Notes: generated from the letters alone by a model not told the origin. 64,000 nt of DNA from Fibrobacter sp. (GCA_012728995.1 JAAYEB010000166.1:21000-84999), one strand, 5' to 3'; shown: positions 44,259 through 53,777, counted from the stretch's first letter. Translations and numbers: made by a program.

Positions 44259-45878
44259 CTATTGCTTTTTTTTTAATTTTCTCCATAGAGTTGCCTGGCT
44301 GATTCCCAGTAGTTCAGATGCCTTTCGGCGATTATTACCTGTTATTCGCAATATTTTTTCAATATGCTGCATCTCAAGCTCTCTGAGTAGAGTCGTATTT
44401 CTGGTATTTGACAGTTTCGGTTGTTTATCTGATAAAAGAAGTGACGAAGGCAGATCGTCGGGATATATACAATCTCCAGAACAAAATAGTGCAGCCCGTT
44501 CCATTGCATTTTCCAGTTCCCGAATATTTCCAGGCCAGTTATAATAAAGAAGACAATCCAGACAAGATATGTCTAGACGTAAATTGGGTTTATGAAGTTT
44601 TCGTGAGAGTTTTGAAACGAAATGCCGCGCCAGAGGAATAATATCTTCAGGTCTTTTTCGCAATGGCGGCATCTGAATTTCTACTACAGCAAGCCGGTAA
44701 TAAAGGTCTTCTCTGAATGTACCTTCTTTTATCAGGGAAGACAAATCTTTGTTTGTTGCAGCCATTATCCGTACATCAATAGGCCGGGGCTGGTTTTCTC
44801 CCAGACGTACTATCTGATGATGCTGTAAAACTCTCAGAAGTTTTAGCTGCAAAGCCGCAGACATGTCTCCGATTTCATCAAGAAAGACTGTACCTCCATT
44901 TGCTTCCTCAAATATTCCAGCTCGTTCATGATTCGCACCAGTAAAAGCGCCTTCTGTATGGCCAAACAGTTCGCTTTCCAGGAGAGTTTCAGGAAGGGCA
45001 CCGCAGTTTATTGCGAGAAATATTTTGCCTGCCCGTGAGGAACAAGAATAGATATAATTTGCAAGAACTTCCTTGCCAGTGCCGGTTTCACCTATAATCA
45101 GTAGTGATGAGTCGTAAGGAGCGACTCTCTTTGCAATATCAAGTACACGTAGAAATGATGTGCTTTTTATTTCTGTATGAAAAAGAGTAGTTTTGCAGGG
45201 CTTATTCTGTGTTTTGTGGCGATGTTTGTCATTATCCCTTGATAGTTTTTTTAACCTGTCAGTAAGTTTTTCGACCTTTGACTGAATGTCTTCAATTGTA
45301 AAAAATTGCAGGTGAGGGTCTAATTTTTCCCCCCAGGCTTTTGCTGTACGGCCGATAGCTGAACAAAAAGGACTTTTGGATGCATTACATGCTTTTTCGA
45401 TAAAGAAAATATTATCATTCATGCAAAATGACATAAAGCCGCTTGCATATCCTGTAAGAATCCAGCATGAAGGAGTATTGGTATGTCCATTTGCAATGAT
45501 CTGTTCCTCTGCTTCAACAGAGTTTTCCCAGATTATTTCCATCCTGAAACTATCCGGAGTATCTCCGATTATCAGTTCTTTGACTTTTGTTTTTGATACT
45601 CCGAAAAGGGTTTGAAGCCTGGGACCTGATTTCAATAATTCTTTCTTATCTTTCCATTTGAATATTCTTTTCATTGCTGCGGCATCAGCTTTACCCCACC
45701 AGTATCCAAAACGGGTTAAAACTCTTCGTGTGTTTTCTGTACCAAGTATCTTGAAAAGATCTTTTCTAAGTTCTGCTATCGCATGCATGTCATGAATAAC
45801 AAGCCGCCGTCCCTGAAGGTTGATTCCTTCATTTGTAAAATTTACAAGTTCGGACAAGGAAAGGTTTTCTGCAATCAA
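44259..45878 (-). CDS. Sigma-54-dependent activator of the XylR/DmpR type (V4R sensor)
   Basis: 539 residues. N-terminal XylR_N and V4R sensor: 'CWILTGYASGFMSFC', then E161, C164 and C172 match the zinc/ligand pocket of DmpR ('C-x-W-x-x-G-Y-A-S-G'). The AAA+ domain has Walker A GETGTGKE (263-270), GAFTGA (310-315) and Walker B 'TVFLDEIGDMS'. The C-terminal Fis HTH ends the protein ('NRRKASELLGISQATLWRKLKKK'). The TTG 45878 start has GGGAG upstream. It faces away from the ACD gene and very likely controls it via the sigma-54 promoter at 45968 and the twin repeats at 45902. Confidence 0.93.
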   Translation of the reverse strand: MIAENLSLSELVNFTNEGINLQGRRLVIHDMHAIAELRKDLFKILGTENTRRVLTRFGYWWGKADAAAMKRIFKWKDKKELLKSGPRLQTLFGVSKTKVKELIIGDTPDSFRMEIIWENSVEAEEQIIANGHTNTPSCWILTGYASGFMSFCMNDNIFFIEKACNASKSPFCSAIGRTAKAWGEKLDPHLQFFTIEDIQSKVEKLTDRLKKLSRDNDKHRHKTQNKPCKTTLFHTEIKSTSFLRVLDIAKRVAPYDSSLLIIGETGTGKEVLANYIYSCSSRAGKIFLAINCGALPETLLESELFGHTEGAFTGANHERAGIFEEANGGTVFLDEIGDMSAALQLKLLRVLQHHQIVRLGENQPRPIDVRIMAATNKDLSSLIKEGTFREDLYYRLAVVEIQMPPLRKRPEDIIPLARHFVSKLSRKLHKPNLRLDISCLDCLLYYNWPGNIRELENAMERAALFCSGDCIYPDDLPSSLLLSDKQPKLSNTRNTTLLRELEMQHIEKILRITGNNRRKASELLGISQATLWRKLKKKQ

Positions 45879-45901
45879 CTATTATCTCCCGATATAAAAT
45901 A

Positions 45902-45937
45902 TTTCAAAATGAAAAATACGATTATTTCAAAATGAAA
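45902..45937. promoter_or_regulatory. Twin palindromic upstream activator sites
   Basis: Two identical copies of TTTCA-AAA-TGAAA (45902-45914 and 45925-45937), 23 bp apart, about two helical turns. Each is a perfect 5-bp inverted repeat with a 3-bp centre. They lie 31-66 bp upstream of the -24 element and between the regulator start and the promoter, the layout expected for enhancer sites of a Fis-type activator. Confidence 0.8.
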
Positions 45938-45967
45938 TACAAGTAGCAATACAGGGCAGATTCTGCA

Positions 45968-45983
45968 TGGCCCGATTTTTGCA
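45968..45983 (+). promoter_or_regulatory. Sigma-54 (-24/-12) promoter of the acyl-CoA synthetase gene
   Basis: TGGCCCGATTTTTGCA: matches the RpoN consensus TGGCAC-N5-TTGCA with correct spacing, the only change being CCCG for CACG in the -24 part. It is 74 bp before the ATG of the ACD gene. Confidence 0.9.
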
Positions 45984-46056
45984 AAGCATCGGCAATTTTA
46001 TTATATTGTATATTGTATTCAAACCAATAAAACTGTCAGATTAAGGAGAAAACGAC

Positions 46057-48186
46057 ATGATAGTTGAAGATGTCAGGAATGAGCATATTACCGATGAACT
46101 TCCAGCCTTTTTTAAACCGCAAACGGTTGCAATAATCGGGGCTTCTCAGAAACCCAGTAAGGTAGGATATAAAATCCTTGAGAATTTGATACGGGCTGGT
46201 TACACTGGTAAAATTATTCCTGTCAACCCATCCGCCGATTCAATTCTTGGCAAAAAATGTTATAAAAGTCTTCTTGAATTCGGAGACAATATTGATCAGA
46301 GTGTAATTGTGGTTCCACGGGCTGCAGTTATGGATTCAGTTAAAGAATCAATTGCATCTGGTGCAAAGGCAATTACAGTTATTACTGCTGGTTTTAAAGA
46401 ACAGGACCGTGAGGGTGCAGAGCTGGAAAAAGAGCTTGCCAAAATATGTAATGAGGCAGGTGTGAGTTTGCTGGGGCCCAATTGTCTTGGACATCTTAAT
46501 ACTCACTTTAATATGGATCTTTCTTTTGGTAAAAAATGGCCACCACAGGGCAATATTTCTTTTGTTTCCCAGTCAGGTGCTTTATGCTCGGCTGTACTGG
46601 ATCGGGCTGTTGAAAGAGGCTTTGGACTTGCGAAAATGATTAGTATCGGTAACAAAGCCGGGCTTGGTGAACGTGAACTTCTGGCTGCTCTGGCAGAGGA
46701 TAATGAGACAAATGTAATTGTCTGTTATTTAGAGAGTATTGATGCGGGGCAGGAATTTGTAAAAATTGCAGAAAAAACATCTGAGAAAAAACCTGTTATT
46801 ATATTTAAATCTGGAGTAACAAAATCAGGTTCTCGTGCTGCCTCATCACATACTGGCAGTCTTGCCGGAGCAGATATTGCCTACGATACTGCATTCAAAA
46901 AATGTGGAATCATCCGCACTCAAACATATGAGCAGATGTTCGAATATGCTACAGCATTCTCTTCACAACCGCTTCCTGCCGGTAATCGCGTAGCTGTAAT
47001 TACAAATGCAGGCGGGCCGGGTATCATGGCTACAGATGCTATTGAGCTTAGCGGTTTAAAGATGGCAGATTTACATCCCGAAACAACAGAAAAGCTGAAA
47101 GCAGTTCTTCCCGGTGCTGCAAGTGTAAAAAATCCGGTTGATGTGTTGGGTGATGCTGACCCACAGCGCTATGCCCTGGCTCTGCAGTATTTGTCTGCCG
47201 ATTCAAATGTAGATGCTATCATAATATTGCTTACTCCGCAGGCTGTAACTGATTGTCTGGGAACAGCTGAAAAACTCTGTGGTGTAAAAGTAAATGGAAA
47301 ACCGGTACTGGCCTGTTTTTTGGGTGGAGAGGATGTTGCTCAGTCCAGAAATTATATGCTTTCCCACAATCTTCCAGATTATCGTTCACCCGAGAAAGCG
47401 GTAAATGTTCTCAAGGCGATGTATGATTACGCTCAATGGCGTAACAAGGATAAAAGAGCTCAGGAATTATTTAAGGGAGAGCGGGAAAAAGTTACTGAAA
47501 TTATAAAAAGATATCGTCAAGCAAAAGAAGTTCAGATTAATGAAGCAGATGCTAAATCAATTCTTCGGGCTTACGGAATAAAAACACCTGATGGAGCTCT
47601 GGTAACCAATTCTAAGGAAGCAATTACCATAGCAGAAAAAATCGGGTTCCCGTTGGTAATGAAAATTGTTTCTCCGGATATCATCCATAAATCCGATGTT
47701 GGTGGTGTCGTTCTTAATCTTCAGGACTCACAACAGGTCGCTGCTGCATTTGATTCCATGACAGATAATATTAAAAGCAAAATGCCTGATGCACGGATCA
47801 GGGGTGTATATATTGAGAAAATGTGTCCATCGGGAAGCAGGGAAACTATTATTGGTATGATGCGAGATCCGCAGTTCGGGCCGATGGTGATGTTTGGTTT
47901 GGGTGGAATCTTTGTAGAGTTGCTCAAAGATGTAAAGTTCGCACTTGCACCTGTCTGCGAAAAAGAAGCGCTTGAGATGATGAAGCAGATAAAAACTTAT
48001 CCTCTTCTGGCCTCATACCGTGGGCAACCCGGAGTTGATGTCGAAGCAATCGCAAGGACAATCTCAAGAGTAAGCTGTCTGGCAAATGATTTTCCGGAAA
48101 TTAAGGAACTTGATATCAATCCGTTTATGGCTTTTACAGATAAAGGAAAGTCGGTTGCTGCAGATGCCCGTATGACTCTGATTTAA
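46057..48186 (+). CDS. ADP-forming acetyl/acyl-CoA synthetase (fused alpha-beta type)
   Basis: 709 residues. Converts acyl-CoA + ADP + Pi to acid + CoA + ATP (or the reverse). The CoA-binding Rossmann part ('VAIIGASQKPSKVGYKILENL') is followed by a ligase-CoA part with the phospho-histidine in 'RAASSHTGSLAGADIAYD', and a C-terminal ATP-grasp half (from about residue 490: 'FPLVMKIVSPDIIHKSDVGGVVLNL', 'MMRDPQFGPMVMFGLGGIFVELLKDV'). AAGGAG is at 46042-46047. Its own sigma-54 promoter and the V4R activator next door suggest that an aromatic or other organic signal induces it, for example to make ATP from an aryl- or acyl-CoA. Confidence 0.92.
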   Translation: MIVEDVRNEHITDELPAFFKPQTVAIIGASQKPSKVGYKILENLIRAGYTGKIIPVNPSADSILGKKCYKSLLEFGDNIDQSVIVVPRAAVMDSVKESIASGAKAITVITAGFKEQDREGAELEKELAKICNEAGVSLLGPNCLGHLNTHFNMDLSFGKKWPPQGNISFVSQSGALCSAVLDRAVERGFGLAKMISIGNKAGLGERELLAALAEDNETNVIVCYLESIDAGQEFVKIAEKTSEKKPVIIFKSGVTKSGSRAASSHTGSLAGADIAYDTAFKKCGIIRTQTYEQMFEYATAFSSQPLPAGNRVAVITNAGGPGIMATDAIELSGLKMADLHPETTEKLKAVLPGAASVKNPVDVLGDADPQRYALALQYLSADSNVDAIIILLTPQAVTDCLGTAEKLCGVKVNGKPVLACFLGGEDVAQSRNYMLSHNLPDYRSPEKAVNVLKAMYDYAQWRNKDKRAQELFKGEREKVTEIIKRYRQAKEVQINEADAKSILRAYGIKTPDGALVTNSKEAITIAEKIGFPLVMKIVSPDIIHKSDVGGVVLNLQDSQQVAAAFDSMTDNIKSKMPDARIRGVYIEKMCPSGSRETIIGMMRDPQFGPMVMFGLGGIFVELLKDVKFALAPVCEKEALEMMKQIKTYPLLASYRGQPGVDVEAIARTISRVSCLANDFPEIKELDINPFMAFTDKGKSVAADARMTLI

Positions 48187-48237
48187 AAAGGTTACTGTTC
48201 CTTTTAATAGTAACAGATAATCAAAATTGGTATTATG

Positions 48238-48280
48238 AAAATGGCTGTCTGGTCGATAAATCGACACAGCCATTTTTTTT
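48238..48280 (+). terminator. Terminator after the acyl-CoA synthetase gene
   Basis: AAAATGGCTGT ... ACAGCCATTTTTTTT stem with an internal GTCGATAAATCGAC hairpin and an eight-T tail. Confidence 0.9.
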
Positions 48281-48653
48281 ACACATTATAAAATGATTTC
48301 CGTAGACAGCTTCAATTCTTGCGGCCCAGGATTATTGGAATTCGCGGCACAACACCATCAAGGCAGGGTTGTTTTTATCGGCTGTTTATCAAAACAGGTT
48401 CTGCCCGATAGTGTTGTACACGTAAAGAATTCGTTAAATTTGGGAACCTTTGTATTAGGTATGATAAAACGTACAGAATTAAAGATAACAAGATTTATGG
48501 CATAAAACAGCGAGAAAATAAAAAAATATCAGAAATTTATAATTTTATGTTTGTACATTTCTTGTTAGTGATTATTTTTTTGATTTCTAACTGAATCAAC
48601 CCCATTAATAAATAGTTTTTTAGTTTAAACGATTTAATGGCAAGGCTGATGTA
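48281..48653. other. Intergenic region with a hairpin segment (373 bp)
   Basis: Contains a 69-nt imperfect hairpin at 48349-48417 (ACAACAC/GTGTTGT closing stem, then ATC/GAT, GGCAG/CTGCC and GTTTT/AAAAC inner stems) that is G+C-richer than its surroundings. A 70-codon frame starting at 48293 spans it but has no ribosome site and no recognisable homology. The remainder to the Na/Pi gene is AT-rich leader. Confidence 0.4.
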
Positions 48654-50357
48654 ATGGGAAGTACATTTTTTTCCAGTAGTCTTATTGTTCAGATGATATC
48701 AAATTTTATTGGAGGATTGTGCATTTTTCTTCTTGGAATGAAATACCTTTCAGATGGTGTGCAGGCTGTTGCCGGAGAGAAAATGCGCAAAATGATTTCG
48801 AAAGTTACAGATAACAGGCTTGCGGCCTGTGGAACAGGTCTTGTAGTTACATCCATAATTCAATCAAGTTCCGTAACTACAGTTATGTTGGTTGGCCTTG
48901 TTAATGCTGGAGTAATGACTCTTCAGCAGTCGATAGGTGTTATACTTGGTGCTGATATAGGTACAACTATTACAGCATGGATTGTGGCAATAAAGATTAC
49001 TAAATACGGTCTTATAATTACAGGTATTTCAGGCTTTTTTTATCTTTTCACAAAAAATGAGCGTCATCGCTTTATAGCAATGCTTTTTATGGGTCTGGGT
49101 CTGATTTTTTTCGGGCTTCTTATAATGGAAAAGGGTGTAGAGCCTTTTAGAACTCATGAAGGGTTTATTGCGTTGTTTTCAAGTTTTTCGCCAAAAAATG
49201 TTTTTGGTGTTATAAAATGTGTTCTTGTAGGCGCACTCGTTACTGCCACAATACAATCATCATCAGCTACTATAGCAATTACTATAACACTGGCTCGGGC
49301 GGGTGTTATCGATTTTGATACATCAGTTGCTTTGGTACTGGGGCAGAATGTCGGAACGACGATTACTGCATTTATGGCATCGCTTGGTGCTAATGTCCAG
49401 GCTAGAAGTGTTGCTTATGCTCATATTTTAATTAAAGTTGCTGCTGTTTTTATTATTATACCATTTTTCTTTCCTTACTTGAAATTACTGGAAATAGTCA
49501 TTCATGGTGGCATTGAAATTGCAGCAAGAATTGCGCTTGCTCATACGATTTTTAATGTTCTTCTCGTTTTAGCTTTTTTACCTTTTACAAATTCTGTCAG
49601 TAATTTGTTGATTCGGCTTTTTAAGGAGAGAAAAACCGGTGAAGTCCTTGCGCTTACTCATCTTGATACGAGAATCCTTGAGACGCCTATGGTTTCATTA
49701 GAGCAGTCCAGAAGGGAAGTACTAAGAATGGGTGAAATTACTGGAACAATGTTAAATGAATTGAATGAAATTATATCCAATGGGGATGCGAAAAAAGAGC
49801 AGATTGACTTGCTTTTCAAACAGGAGGAAATTCTTGATCGAATGCAGGAGGAAATTGTAATATTTCTTCAGCATTTACTATCACTGGAGCTGATTTCAAC
49901 AATAACAAAAGAAGCACAGGAGCAGATCCGGCGTGCTGATGAGTATGAATCGGTGAGTGATTATATAATTTCAATCCTGAAATTACATCTTCGTCTTAAA
50001 AATGCAGGTCTTGCATTTGATCATGAAGAGAAAATGGAAATTCTGGAACTTCATGCGGCGGTTTATGATTACTATCGGATTATATTTGAAGCCCACAGGG
50101 AGCATGATATCAATGCTCTTATTACTGCAAAGACAAGAGGTGATGCCATAACGCACACCTTTCGCAGAATGCGTTCTCGTCATTTGGGCAAAATGGCAGA
50201 AAAACAACTTGATCCACTTATCTGCACTATTTACCCTGATGTTCTGGCTGCGTATCGTCGTATAAAAGATCATTTACTCAATATTGCTGAAGCGGATGCA
50301 GAAGAAGTAAAAGAGGTTCCAGCATACATGATTGCGAATACAGATGGATTGGCTTAA
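48654..50357 (+). CDS. Na+/phosphate cotransporter (NptA/YjbB type) with PhoU-like tail
   Basis: 567 residues. Two inverted transporter repeats with the Q-S-S signature in each: 'GTGLVVTSIIQSSSVTTVMLVGLVNAG' and 'VGALVTATIQSSSATIAITITLA', with 'GADIGTTITAW' and 'GQNVGTTITAF'. A soluble helical tail (about 370-540) resembles PhoU. Many NptA relatives export or import phosphate; direction is unknown. ATG 48654 has AAGGCTGATG upstream. The gene is alone. Confidence 0.9.
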   Translation: MGSTFFSSSLIVQMISNFIGGLCIFLLGMKYLSDGVQAVAGEKMRKMISKVTDNRLAACGTGLVVTSIIQSSSVTTVMLVGLVNAGVMTLQQSIGVILGADIGTTITAWIVAIKITKYGLIITGISGFFYLFTKNERHRFIAMLFMGLGLIFFGLLIMEKGVEPFRTHEGFIALFSSFSPKNVFGVIKCVLVGALVTATIQSSSATIAITITLARAGVIDFDTSVALVLGQNVGTTITAFMASLGANVQARSVAYAHILIKVAAVFIIIPFFFPYLKLLEIVIHGGIEIAARIALAHTIFNVLLVLAFLPFTNSVSNLLIRLFKERKTGEVLALTHLDTRILETPMVSLEQSRREVLRMGEITGTMLNELNEIISNGDAKKEQIDLLFKQEEILDRMQEEIVIFLQHLLSLELISTITKEAQEQIRRADEYESVSDYIISILKLHLRLKNAGLAFDHEEKMEILELHAAVYDYYRIIFEAHREHDINALITAKTRGDAITHTFRRMRSRHLGKMAEKQLDPLICTIYPDVLAAYRRIKDHLLNIAEADAEEVKEVPAYMIANTDGLA

Positions 50358-50512
50358 ATAGATCTGTTTGTGAATGTTTTTTTTGTTCATGATTATATTA
50401 TACCAAGATCATTCTAATGAATTCAGAAGTTTGTTTGTCAAATGGCAAGCGGTGATTTTAGAATAAAAGTTAGTGCAATAAGATAGTATTTGAAATATGG
50501 GAGTTGTTTTGT

Positions 50513-51274
50513 ATGGATGAATTAATCCGTATTATGCCGTGTCTTGATATGCGCAACGGTCGGGTTGTGAAGGGTGTTCATTTTGTTGATATAAGGGATG
50601 CTGGAGATCCGGTAGAATGTGCAAAAGCATATTGTGATGCTGGAGCTGATGAAATTGCTATGCTCGATATTACTGCTACAATTGAAAACAGGGTAACAAT
50701 GCTTGATGTAGTGAAAAGAATTGCAGAAGTGGTTACAGTTCCATTTACAGTTGGTGGTGGGATATCTGATCTCAAATCTGCTGAAGAAGTTTTGAAAGCA
50801 GGTGCTGATAAGTTTTCGACAAGCAGTGCTGTTTTTAAAAAGCCCGAACTTATTAAAGAGATGGTTAATGAATTCAGTGGGCAGAGAGTAACGGTTGCTG
50901 TTGACGTTGATCGTAATAAATCCATGCCGTCAGGTTATGAAGTATATATAAATGGTGGTAGAACTGCTACCGGGAAAGATGCGATAGAATGGGCAAAATG
51001 TGTTGATGGATACGGAGTGGAAGTAATTCTACCTACAAGTAAAGCCGGTGATGGCTCACAGAATGGTTTTGATTTGCCCGTAATACGGTCTATTAAGAGC
51101 ATTGTGACTGCAAATGTGGTTGCATCTGGTGGCGCAGGTAAAATGGAACATTTCACCCAGGCAATTGAAGCGGGGGCTTCAATTCTTTTAGCAGCTTCTG
51201 TTTTTCATTTTGGTATAATTAAAATTCCAGATCTTAAGATCTATTTGAAAAAAACTGGCTATAAGCTAAGTTAG
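50513..51274 (+). CDS. hisF: HisF-family cyclase, standalone
   Basis: 253 residues from ATG 50513 (GGGAG at 50499-50503; the TTG three codons earlier is too close to it). (beta/alpha)8 cyclase half of imidazole-glycerol-phosphate synthase: 'RIMPCLDMRNGRVVKGVHFV' with the first catalytic D, 'FTVGGGISDL', and D in 'VAVDVDRN'. The loop usually written T-S-M-D-R-D-G-T reads 'PTSKAGDGSQNGFD', so some phosphate-site residues differ. No hisH or other his gene is near, so this may be a HisF-like amidotransferase-dependent enzyme of another pathway. The symbol denotes the family. Confidence 0.8.
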   Translation: MDELIRIMPCLDMRNGRVVKGVHFVDIRDAGDPVECAKAYCDAGADEIAMLDITATIENRVTMLDVVKRIAEVVTVPFTVGGGISDLKSAEEVLKAGADKFSTSSAVFKKPELIKEMVNEFSGQRVTVAVDVDRNKSMPSGYEVYINGGRTATGKDAIEWAKCVDGYGVEVILPTSKAGDGSQNGFDLPVIRSIKSIVTANVVASGGAGKMEHFTQAIEAGASILLAASVFHFGIIKIPDLKIYLKKTGYKLS

Positions 51275-51424
51275 TAGATTGCAGGTTAGAGTATAGAGCT
51301 GGATTATATTTCGTTTTTTTTTCAAAAATATTTGCTTAGGATTGAAACAGTAAAGTAGTTTTTTCCTTGTAAGCTTTTGTGTGGTCTGTTGATACTTTGT
51401 TTTATGGCAGTACTGATAAAAGAG

Positions 51425-51453
51425 AAAAGGTAAATTGAATAAATTTACCTTTT
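51425..51453. terminator. Terminator after hisF
   Basis: AAAAGGTAAATT / AATTTACCTTTT 12-bp perfect stem around a 5-nt loop, with a TTTT tail, 150 bp after the hisF stop and 37 bp before nagB. Confidence 0.75.
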
Positions 51454-51489
51454 CAGTTAATGTAATATTTTTTAGATTCGGGAGTTTTT

Positions 51490-52281
51490 ATGGAAATTAT
51501 CATAGCACCTGATTATGAAGAGATGAGTAAAATTTCTGCCAGAATTATTGCTTTAGAAATAAGACGAAAACACGATCTCGTTTTGGGATTGGCAACCGGA
51601 GATACTCCTGTTGGTACATATCAGCAACTGGTCAAGATTCACCAGGAGGAAGGGCTTGATTTTTCTAAAATAAAATCTTTCAATCTCGATGAGTATGTAG
51701 GGCTGGCACCTCTTCATAAGAACAGCTATAACTTTTTTATGCGTGAAAACCTTTTTGAACAAGTTAACATAAACATGGCTAACGTATTTGTTCCACAGGG
51801 AAATACTGATGATCCGGAGGAATATTGCAAGTGGTATGAAGAACAGATAAACAATTATGGCGGAATTGATTTACAGGTACTTGGTATAGGTAGAGACGGG
51901 CATATAGCTTTTAATGAACCCGGTTCTTCATTTGCAAGTCGCACAAGGGTTAAAGCACTCTTTAAACAGACTATTGAAGACAATTCCCGTTTTTTCAACA
52001 GTATTGAAGAAGTACCAAGGTTTGCAATCACCATGGGGATAGGTACTATACTTGAAGCCAGAAAAGTATTGTTAATAGCAAACGGAAAAAATAAGGCTGA
52101 TGTGGTTGCGTCATTTATTGAAGGTCCTGTTACAAGTCAAATAACAGCGACCGCCCTACAGCTTCACACTCATGTAACTGTTGTTCTTGATGAAGATGCT
52201 GCATCAAATTTGGTGCGTAAAGATTATTATAACTGGGTTCGGGATAATAAGCACCTTGTACAGAAAATGGTTGGAAGGTAG
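51490..52281 (+). CDS. nagB: Glucosamine-6-phosphate deaminase
   Basis: Converts glucosamine-6-phosphate to fructose-6-phosphate and ammonia. 263 residues, normal. Signatures: 'GLATGDTPVGTYQQLV', 'SFNLDEYVGL' (active-site D), 'VLGIGRDGHIAFNEPGSSF' and the general-base H in 'ALQLHTHVT'. GGGAG precedes ATG 51490. It feeds aminosugars (for example from chitin or peptidoglycan) into glycolysis; no nagA lies next to it. Confidence 0.96.
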   Translation: MEIIIAPDYEEMSKISARIIALEIRRKHDLVLGLATGDTPVGTYQQLVKIHQEEGLDFSKIKSFNLDEYVGLAPLHKNSYNFFMRENLFEQVNINMANVFVPQGNTDDPEEYCKWYEEQINNYGGIDLQVLGIGRDGHIAFNEPGSSFASRTRVKALFKQTIEDNSRFFNSIEEVPRFAITMGIGTILEARKVLLIANGKNKADVVASFIEGPVTSQITATALQLHTHVTVVLDEDAASNLVRKDYYNWVRDNKHLVQKMVGR

Positions 52282-52362
52282 TACACCTCATAAGCTTTGC
52301 TAAATTCAAAACCAATAAGAGTACAAAACCAGCTCACAGTATGTGGTCTGGGTTTGATTAAA

Positions 52363-53586
52363 TTAATAATTGACTATTACTTCTTCACCATCAACCATCA
52401 CCATAATCATTTCAGGATCAGATATTATCAATTCTTCAAGAATATCTTCATGCGGATTATGGGAAAAACGTACTGCCATCATATCTGCAAATTTGCCTTC
52501 TGATAAAGAACCAAGAAGATGCCCTGCATTGATGGCATTGGCAGCATTTTGGGTAACCCAGTTTATCATTTGTTTCGCAGGAATATGAGGGTATGAGTTT
52601 TTAATTGAAAAAAGTTCATCGAACAGACTCATAAAGCCTTGAGCTGCTACTCCTTCTGTTCCAAGGCAAAGAGAGATATTCTTGTTTAATGCGATCTCGA
52701 GAGGAAAGGGTTTGTGTCCCATTTGTTTTGTGTATTGATAGCACAAAACAATACTGACATTTTTATCAGCAAGTTTTTCAAGCTCGCGTCCGGTTATATA
52801 ATTGCAATGGAAACAGATTCCATTTTCGGGAATAAGATTTTCTGAAAGTGCATAATTTACCGGACCTGTACATGTGTCAAAAGGCCATTCTTTTTTTCGT
52901 GTGATATGAAAATAAAGGTCACCTGTTCTTTCTGAAAACGCTTGAAGTTCTTCGGAACTTTCTGCAATATGAGCAGCCCATAACTGATTGCGGTTATGAA
53001 GATGATGTATGAGTGACCGCTGTGATTGTGGGGTAAGAGAATATAGTGAATGCGGACCCCATCCCTGGACAATATTTTTATTACAAATACCGGTTTTTTC
53101 AAGCTTTTTACGTATAAAATTCTCTTCAGGTTCAGAGCTGTCCGGGTGAAGTTCATGTATAATGCAGGCTCGGATTGATTCTTCTTTTAATATTGGCAGA
53201 GATAATCCGGATCGAGAACTGTCTACAATAGTAGTTATTCCTTGAGCTAGCAATTCTCGTATTTCAAGTCGTATAGCTGATAAAATCGTATCAACGGGAG
53301 CTTGTTTAATCCGTGTGTTCTTTTTTATATCATACGAAGCAAAAGTTTCGTCGGGTTTTTTGATTATTCCCCTTACAATACTTTCTTCCAAATGTGTATG
53401 CATGTTGATAAAACCAGGTAACAGGAGTGAATCGCCCAGATTTACAATTCTGTCATTGATACTTCTTCGTACTTTACTCCTGGAGCCTACTGATGTTATC
53501 AGATTGTTGCAAACAGCTATTGCTCCATTATTTAGAATTTCTCCTGAAGGGAGAAGTATCCATTTTGCAAAATAAACAGTTCCCAT
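52363..53586 (-). CDS. Amidohydrolase (MqnX/SsnA-like) with changed metal residue
   Basis: 407 residues. Architecture of chlorohydrolase/aminofutalosine-deaminase enzymes: 'LLPGFINMHTHLEESIVRG' (H-x-H), 'AAHIAES' and 'FHCNYITGRE' (further ligands). The usual final motif L-G-T-D-S-x-A-S reads 'CLGTEGVAAQGFMSLFDEL', so the catalytic/metal Asp is Glu. 'LCYQYTKQMGHKPFPL' stands where 'HCPRSHxxFGHxxFPL' is found in MqnX. It may be a menaquinone-pathway deaminase that tolerates Glu, or a divergent paralogue. No other mqn gene is nearby. Confidence 0.72.
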   Translation of the reverse strand: MGTVYFAKWILLPSGEILNNGAIAVCNNLITSVGSRSKVRRSINDRIVNLGDSLLLPGFINMHTHLEESIVRGIIKKPDETFASYDIKKNTRIKQAPVDTILSAIRLEIRELLAQGITTIVDSSRSGLSLPILKEESIRACIIHELHPDSSEPEENFIRKKLEKTGICNKNIVQGWGPHSLYSLTPQSQRSLIHHLHNRNQLWAAHIAESSEELQAFSERTGDLYFHITRKKEWPFDTCTGPVNYALSENLIPENGICFHCNYITGRELEKLADKNVSIVLCYQYTKQMGHKPFPLEIALNKNISLCLGTEGVAAQGFMSLFDELFSIKNSYPHIPAKQMINWVTQNAANAINAGHLLGSLSEGKFADMMAVRFSHNPHEDILEELIISDPEMIMVMVDGEEVIVNY

Positions 53587-53777
53587 TAAAACTAAAATAC
53601 ATTGGTGACACAGTTTTTTTGGTAATGAAGAATGACTATATTATAAAAACATTTTGATTTCAAAAGCTATGGTTTATGATATTTTTTTACAAAAATCCAA
53701 CAATTTCTGAAAGATTTTGACTTATAGGGTAAAGCAGTCGTATTTTTAGCGTTTATAATTTAATGAAGGAGGATAAA

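Noticed and set aside
48293..48505. 70-codon frame after the terminator of the acyl-CoA synthetase gene
   Set aside because: No ribosome site, no family match, and the DNA folds into hairpins instead; I list the stretch as a spacer.
53717..53759. TTGACT ... TATAAT as a promoter of yajC
   Set aside because: The boxes are 31 bp apart, too far for a sigma-70 promoter; the TATAAT alone may still be a -10 element.
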